Shown in pieces: positions 6,586 to 10,261 of a DNA stretch of 10,261 bases. The stretch is from Lachnospiraceae bacterium UBA3821 (GTDB lineage Bacteria > Bacillota > Clostridia > Lachnospirales > Lachnospiraceae). The translations under genes were made by a program, and so were the position numbers. The DNA lies in the NCBI GenBank assembly GCA_002368865.1, contig DFDT01000189.1, positions 1 through 10,261 on the forward strand. Reading direction: 5' to 3'. Under the pieces are notes generated by a model. It worked only from the letters and a program-made list of their open reading frames with translations, was not told the DNA's origin and searched no databases. Numbering within the stretch: position 1 is the stretch's first letter; each line of letters begins with the position of its first letter.

Positions 6586-8586
6586 ATGTCTCAGATACAT
6601 GTATTAGATTCGGAGACAATTGATAAGATCGCTGCAGGCGAGGTGGTGGAACGACCATCCAGTGTGGTGAAGGAACTGGTGGAGAATGCGGTGGATGCGG
6701 GAGCAACCGCCATCACGGTTGAGATCAAAGAGGGCGGGATTGAATTTATCCGTGTCACGGACAATGGCCTTGGCATGGAAAAGGAGCAGCTGCGTATGGC
6801 TTTTTTGCGGCATGCGACCAGCAAGATCCAAAATGCGGAGGATCTGATCCGGATCTCCAGCCTGGGGTTTCGCGGGGAGGCGTTGTCCAGCATTGCAGCG
6901 GTGGCGAAGGTGGAGGTGATTACCAAGACGAAGGATTCCCTGACAGGCAGCCGTATGGTGCTGGAGGGAGCTGTGGAGAAAGAATTTTCGGAGGTGGGGG
7001 CGCCGGACGGCACCACTTTTTTGGTGAGAAATCTGTTCTTTAATACGCCGGTGCGAAGGAAATTTTTAAAAATGCCTGCCACAGAGGGCGGCTACATCGC
7101 AGATCTGATGGAGCATCTGGCTCTTTCCAGACCGGATATTTCCTTTAAATTTCAGGTGGGAAATCAGCTGAAATTTCATACTACAGGAAGCGGAGATCTG
7201 AAAGATGTCATCTATCGGATCTATGGAAAAGAAGTGGCGACTTCACTGGTGCCGATCCAGGTGGAGCAGAACGGCAATAAGGTGGAAGGATATCTGGGGA
7301 AGCCTGTATTGGTACGTTCCAATCGGAATTTTGAAATCTATTTTATCAATGGGCGGTTTATCCGCAGCAATCTGGTGGCCAGAGCATTGGAAGAGGGATA
7401 TCGGGAATATTTAATGCAGCATAAGTTCCCGCTGTGCATCCTGCATATCACCATGGATACCAGACAGGTGGATGTGAATGTGCATCCGAATAAGATGGAC
7501 GTGCGGTTCAGCGACGGGATCACATTCAGCAAGATGCTTTCTGACAGTGTGCACGATACGCTGAAGCAGCAGGAGATGATACCGGATACCAGGCTGGATG
7601 ACGAACGCGCGGTGAAGAAGGCAGAGCGGGAAGAACTCTTAAAACGGCAGAGAGAGCATGTGCCGGAGCCTTTTGAGGTCAATCGGAGCAGTGCATACCG
7701 TGTGGCGGAGGAGAGCCATTATCAGGTCGATAAAAAGAATTTTGCAAAGGATCCGGTGTGGAGCAAGGTCAAGGTGGTACCCCAACCGGCGCAATTGGAA
7801 GATGCATTCTTTGTGGAGACGCAGACACCGCCGGACGACACCGTGACACCGCAGAAGGTGCAGACCACGCAGAATGTCAGTGCACCCGAGCCCAAGCAGG
7901 CGGAAGCAGTCGGGGCAGAAGCGGTTCAGTCGGAAACAGTCCAGACGGAAGCGGTTCAGCCGGAGCAGATGAATTTATTTGAAGAGAAGATCCTGGATCA
8001 GCGCAACCGAGACCGCTATCATATTGTGGGACAGGTATTTGACACTTATTGGATTGTTCAGTTTGAGAAGAAGATGTTTATCATTGATCAGCATGCAGCC
8101 CATGAGAAAGTAAAATACGAGCGGCTGATGAAGCGCTTTCGTGAAAAACAGGTGACATCCCAGATGTTGATGCCGCCGGTTATTGTGAGCCTGACTGCGC
8201 AGGAGGAGCTGGTCTATCTGGAATATCAGGAGCATTTTGTGAATCTGGGATTTGAGATCGAAGCTTTCGGCGGGCGGGAGTATGCCCTCAGAAGTGTACC
8301 GCAGGATCTTTACGGGTGCAGCGAAAGAGAGCTCTTTCTGGCGGTGCTGGATGAATTGGATCAGGGGGTGAGCAGGGGGAGTTTTCAGGTGATCGAGGAG
8401 AAGATCGCATCCATGTCCTGCAAGGCGGCCGTGAAAGGAAATAACAGGCTGAGTTATGCGGAAGCACAGGAGCTGATCGACGAACTGCTGACTCTGGACA
8501 ACCCTTACAATTGTCCTCATGGCAGACCCACGATCATCACCATGAGTCAGTATGAACTGGATAAAAAGTTTAAGAGGATTGTGTAA
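6586..8586 (+). CDS. mutL: DNA mismatch repair protein MutL, endonuclease-type
   Basis: This 666-residue protein couples mismatch recognition by MutS to strand incision. The N-terminal GHKL ATPase shows KELVENAVDAGA (29-40, with Glu30 and Asn34), DNGLGM (59-64) and GFRGEALSSI (94-103). This half ends near 335 after DVNVHPNKMDVRF. A linker of about 140 residues follows. It contains four 5-residue repeats (439-458) and a clamp-motif-like QMNLF (461-465). The C-terminal domain carries the metal-binding nuclease motif DQHAAHEKVKYE (501-512), SCKAAVK around Cys612 and CPHGRP (643-648). Together these mark a MutL that nicks DNA itself, as in bacteria without MutH. QMLMPP (526-531) lies where B. subtilis MutL has its clamp-contact motif. 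The gene is 2 bp upstream of miaA, so the two are surely cotranscribed. It is separated from mutS by four unrelated genes. Identity is certain. Confidence 0.98.
   Translation: MSQIHVLDSETIDKIAAGEVVERPSSVVKELVENAVDAGATAITVEIKEGGIEFIRVTDNGLGMEKEQLRMAFLRHATSKIQNAEDLIRISSLGFRGEALSSIAAVAKVEVITKTKDSLTGSRMVLEGAVEKEFSEVGAPDGTTFLVRNLFFNTPVRRKFLKMPATEGGYIADLMEHLALSRPDISFKFQVGNQLKFHTTGSGDLKDVIYRIYGKEVATSLVPIQVEQNGNKVEGYLGKPVLVRSNRNFEIYFINGRFIRSNLVARALEEGYREYLMQHKFPLCILHITMDTRQVDVNVHPNKMDVRFSDGITFSKMLSDSVHDTLKQQEMIPDTRLDDERAVKKAEREELLKRQREHVPEPFEVNRSSAYRVAEESHYQVDKKNFAKDPVWSKVKVVPQPAQLEDAFFVETQTPPDDTVTPQKVQTTQNVSAPEPKQAEAVGAEAVQSETVQTEAVQPEQMNLFEEKILDQRNRDRYHIVGQVFDTYWIVQFEKKMFIIDQHAAHEKVKYERLMKRFREKQVTSQMLMPPVIVSLTAQEELVYLEYQEHFVNLGFEIEAFGGREYALRSVPQDLYGCSERELFLAVLDELDQGVSRGSFQVIEEKIASMSCKAAVKGNNRLSYAEAQELIDELLTLDNPYNCPHGRPTIITMSQYELDKKFKRIV
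7900..7959 (+). repeat. 15-bp tandem repeat (x4) inside the mutL linker
   Basis: Four in-frame 15-bp units (7900-7914, 7915-7929, 7930-7944, 7945-7959) encode AEAVG, AEAVQ, SETVQ and TEAVQ, a consensus of (A/S/T)-E-(A/T)-V-Q. They sit in the non-conserved linker between ATPase and nuclease halves. The unit is a multiple of three, so copy-number changes would keep the frame. Confidence 0.8.
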
Positions 8587-8588
8587 AT

Positions 8589-9611
8589 ATGGCAGGAGAT
8601 GAAAAAAGGGAGGTCCTCCGGGAGACGGGACAGTCAGGGCAGTCCGCATCAGGGCCGCCGCTTCTCATTCTGACAGGTCCTACGGCAGTGGGAAAGACGG
8701 CGCTGTCCATATCTTTGGCAAAAGCGGTGGGCGGAGAGATCATCTCGGCAGATTCCATGCAGGTATATAAGCACATGAATATCGGTTCGGCCAAGATCAC
8801 GAAGCAGGAGATGCAGGGGGTGACACATCATCTGCTGGATATTCTGGAGCCATGGGAGGATTTCAATGTAGTGACCTTTCAGAGGCGTTGCAAAGAAGCA
8901 ATTGCGGAGATCTATGGTCGGGGAAAACTGCCGATCCTGGTAGGAGGTACCGGATTTTATATCCAGGCGGTGCTGCGGGATATTGCATTTACAGAAAATG
9001 AAGATGACCCGGCATATCGAAGGGAACTGGAGCAGTTTGCCGAAAAAAACGGGGATGCGGCGCTGCATGAGAAATTGCGGCAGGTGGATGTAGCCTCAGC
9101 GGAGGCGATTCCTCCAGGAAATCGAAAACGTGTGATCCGGGCATTGGAATATTTTCATCTGACCGGGGAACCGATCTCCCTCCATAATGAGCGGGAGAGA
9201 CAGCGCCCGGATGCGTTCCGTGCCTGTTACTTTGTCCTGACGGATGCGCGGACGGCACTGTATGCGCGCATTGAGAAACGGGTGGATGAGATGATGTCCC
9301 AGGGGCTTGTGGCAGAAGTACAGGCGTTAAAAGATATGGGATGCAGACGCGGTCAGACGGCCATGCAGGGCTTGGGCTACAAAGAAATCCTTGACTATCT
9401 GGACGGGATGGGTACCCTGGAAGAGGCAGTGAATCGGATCAAACTGGAAACCAGACATTTTGCAAAAAGGCAGTTGACCTGGTTTCGAAGAGAGCGGGAT
9501 GTGGTTTGGCTGGATCGCTCGCAGTACAGTGGAAAATCCAGAGAGCAACAGGATGCCTGTATGTTGGAAGTGATGTTGCAGGTGGCCCGGGAAAAGGGAA
9601 TTATTCAATAA
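8589..9611 (+). CDS. miaA: tRNA dimethylallyltransferase MiaA
   Basis: MiaA transfers the dimethylallyl group of DMAPP to N6 of A37 in tRNAs that read UNN codons, the first step to ms2i6A. The protein has 340 residues. It shows the P-loop GPTAVGKT (30-37), the DSMQVY motif (55-60) holding the catalytic Asp55, and GGTGFY (119-124). C-terminal signatures include QGLGYKEI and RQLTWFRR. The first 24 or so residues are a hydrophilic extension before the first strand; family members usually start closer to the P-loop. The start at 8589 is 2 bp after the mutL stop, with AAGAGG 11 bases upstream inside the mutL end. No later in-frame ATG precedes the P-loop. The order mutL-miaA is common in Firmicutes and other bacteria. 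Identity is certain. Confidence 0.97.
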   Translation: MAGDEKREVLRETGQSGQSASGPPLLILTGPTAVGKTALSISLAKAVGGEIISADSMQVYKHMNIGSAKITKQEMQGVTHHLLDILEPWEDFNVVTFQRRCKEAIAEIYGRGKLPILVGGTGFYIQAVLRDIAFTENEDDPAYRRELEQFAEKNGDAALHEKLRQVDVASAEAIPPGNRKRVIRALEYFHLTGEPISLHNERERQRPDAFRACYFVLTDARTALYARIEKRVDEMMSQGLVAEVQALKDMGCRRGQTAMQGLGYKEILDYLDGMGTLEEAVNRIKLETRHFAKRQLTWFRRERDVVWLDRSQYSGKSREQQDACMLEVMLQVAREKGIIQ

Positions 9612-9622
9612 AATGGTAAAGC

Positions 9623-9627
9623 GGAGG
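9623..9627 (+). promoter_or_regulatory. Ribosome binding site of the methionine gamma-lyase-family gene
   Basis: GGAGG lies 5 bases before the ATG at 9633. It fixes the start of a gene that runs off the window. Confidence 0.75.
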
Positions 9628-9632
9628 AAAAT

Positions 9633-10261
9633 ATGTTATCACTCTATGAAAAACTGGGAATCAGCCGCCAGACATATGATTTTGGGGCAGAGATATTGAA
9701 GGGATTAAAGTCGCGCTTTGAAACCATTGATGAGGTGGCAGAGTACAATCAGTTGAAAGTATTGCAGGCCATGCAGAAGAATCAGGTCAGTGAGGCGTGT
9801 CTGCTGGGAACAACCGGTTACGGATACAACGATCTGGGCAGGGACACGCTGGAGGCGGTATATGCGGATGTGTTTCATACGGAGGATGCGCTGGTACGTC
9901 CGCAGATCACCTGTGGGACCCATGCGTTGGCGTTGGCGTTGATGAGCAATCTCCGCCCGGGGGATGAGCTGTTGTCCCCGGTGGGAAAGCCGTATGATAC
10001 GCTGGAGGAAGTGATCGGGATCCGGCCGTCCAGGGGATCTCTTGCGGAGTACGGCATTACTTACAGGCAGGTGGATCTTTTGCCGGACGGCGCTTTCGAT
10101 TATGGGGAGATTCGTAAAGCGATCAATGACAGAACAAAGCTGGTGACGATCCAGCGATCCAAGGGTTATCAGACCAGACCGACGCTCTCTGTGGGCAGGA
10201 TCGGGGAACTGATCGCTTTCGTGAAACAGATCAAGCCGGATGTGATCTGCATGGTGGACAA
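9633..10261 (+). CDS. Methionine gamma-lyase family PLP-dependent protein, 5' portion
   Basis: The frame is open to the window end, giving 209 residues (MLSLYEKLGI ...) of a protein that is usually a little over 400. It looks like the B. subtilis YnbB family, annotated as 'methionine gamma-lyase family protein' and in older records as 'aluminium resistance protein'. These are fold-type I PLP enzymes of the cystathionine-lyase type. Supporting pieces are TTGYGYNDLGRD, the CGTHALALAL segment that should hold the cofactor phosphate, SPVGKPYDTLEE, and TIQRSKGYQTRP. The PLP-binding lysine would lie past the window end, so catalytic competence cannot be judged. The start has GGAGG at 5 bases and follows miaA by 21 bp, so it probably shares its transcript. 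Enzyme activity in this family is not firmly established. The family call is good. Confidence 0.88.
   Translation, partial: MLSLYEKLGISRQTYDFGAEILKGLKSRFETIDEVAEYNQLKVLQAMQKNQVSEACLLGTTGYGYNDLGRDTLEAVYADVFHTEDALVRPQITCGTHALALALMSNLRPGDELLSPVGKPYDTLEEVIGIRPSRGSLAEYGITYRQVDLLPDGAFDYGEIRKAINDRTKLVTIQRSKGYQTRPTLSVGRIGELIAFVKQIKPDVICMVD

Noticed and set aside
7975..8649. 224-codon open frame on the minus strand
   Set aside because: It is antisense to the conserved MutL nuclease domain and the MiaA start; codon structure follows the sense genes.
1..10261. CRISPR array, tRNA, rRNA, transposase or phage genes
   Set aside because: No regularly spaced identical repeats, cloverleaf-like segment, transposase or phage motif was seen by reading.

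Overview
The window looks like a chromosomal segment of a Gram-positive clostridial bacterium, most likely a Lachnospiraceae-type Firmicute. The evidence is the gene order (mutS ... mutL - miaA - PLP-dependent 'methionine gamma-lyase family' gene), a MutL carrying the endonuclease motif found in bacteria without MutH, purine-rich GGAGG ribosome binding sites, a lipobox lipoprotein and roughly balanced G+C. No rRNA, tRNA, CRISPR array, insertion sequence or phage gene is visible. Every supported gene is on the + strand, with short gaps or overlaps except for one gap of 224 bp. Genus-level placement cannot be made by eye.

Layout: (1) 1-1632 is the 3' part of mutS, running in from upstream. (2) 1664-3316 is a secreted lipoprotein with a Gly/Gln-rich tether and a probable DUF5050-like beta-propeller. 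(3) 3346-6361 is a tight three-gene cassette: a condensation/alcohol-acetyltransferase-superfamily acyltransferase, a zinc-ribbon membrane protein with six predicted helices (DUF6320-like), and a hormone-sensitive-lipase-family alpha/beta hydrolase. (4) 6362-6585 is an A+T-richer gap with a degenerate ttgga...tata repeat and a doubtful 36-codon ORF. (5) 6586-8586 is mutL, 8589-9611 is miaA, and 9633 to the window end is the first part of a methionine gamma-lyase-family gene.

MutS and MutL form the methyl-independent mismatch repair core. MutS recognises the mismatch and MutL nicks; both carry sliding-clamp-binding-like peptides (QMSLF in MutS; QMNLF and QMLMPP in MutL). MiaA modifies A37 of tRNAs reading UNN codons. 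The genes between mutS and mutL have no evident link to repair. The acyltransferase, membrane protein and esterase are spaced as one translational unit and may make, display or turn over an ester-linked acyl product at the membrane. That function is inferred, and this trio is the best candidate for an undescribed system here. Secondary points are a start-codon hairpin before the acyltransferase, a 15-bp repeat expansion in the MutL linker, two candidate clamp motifs in MutL, and the repeat patch upstream of mutL.
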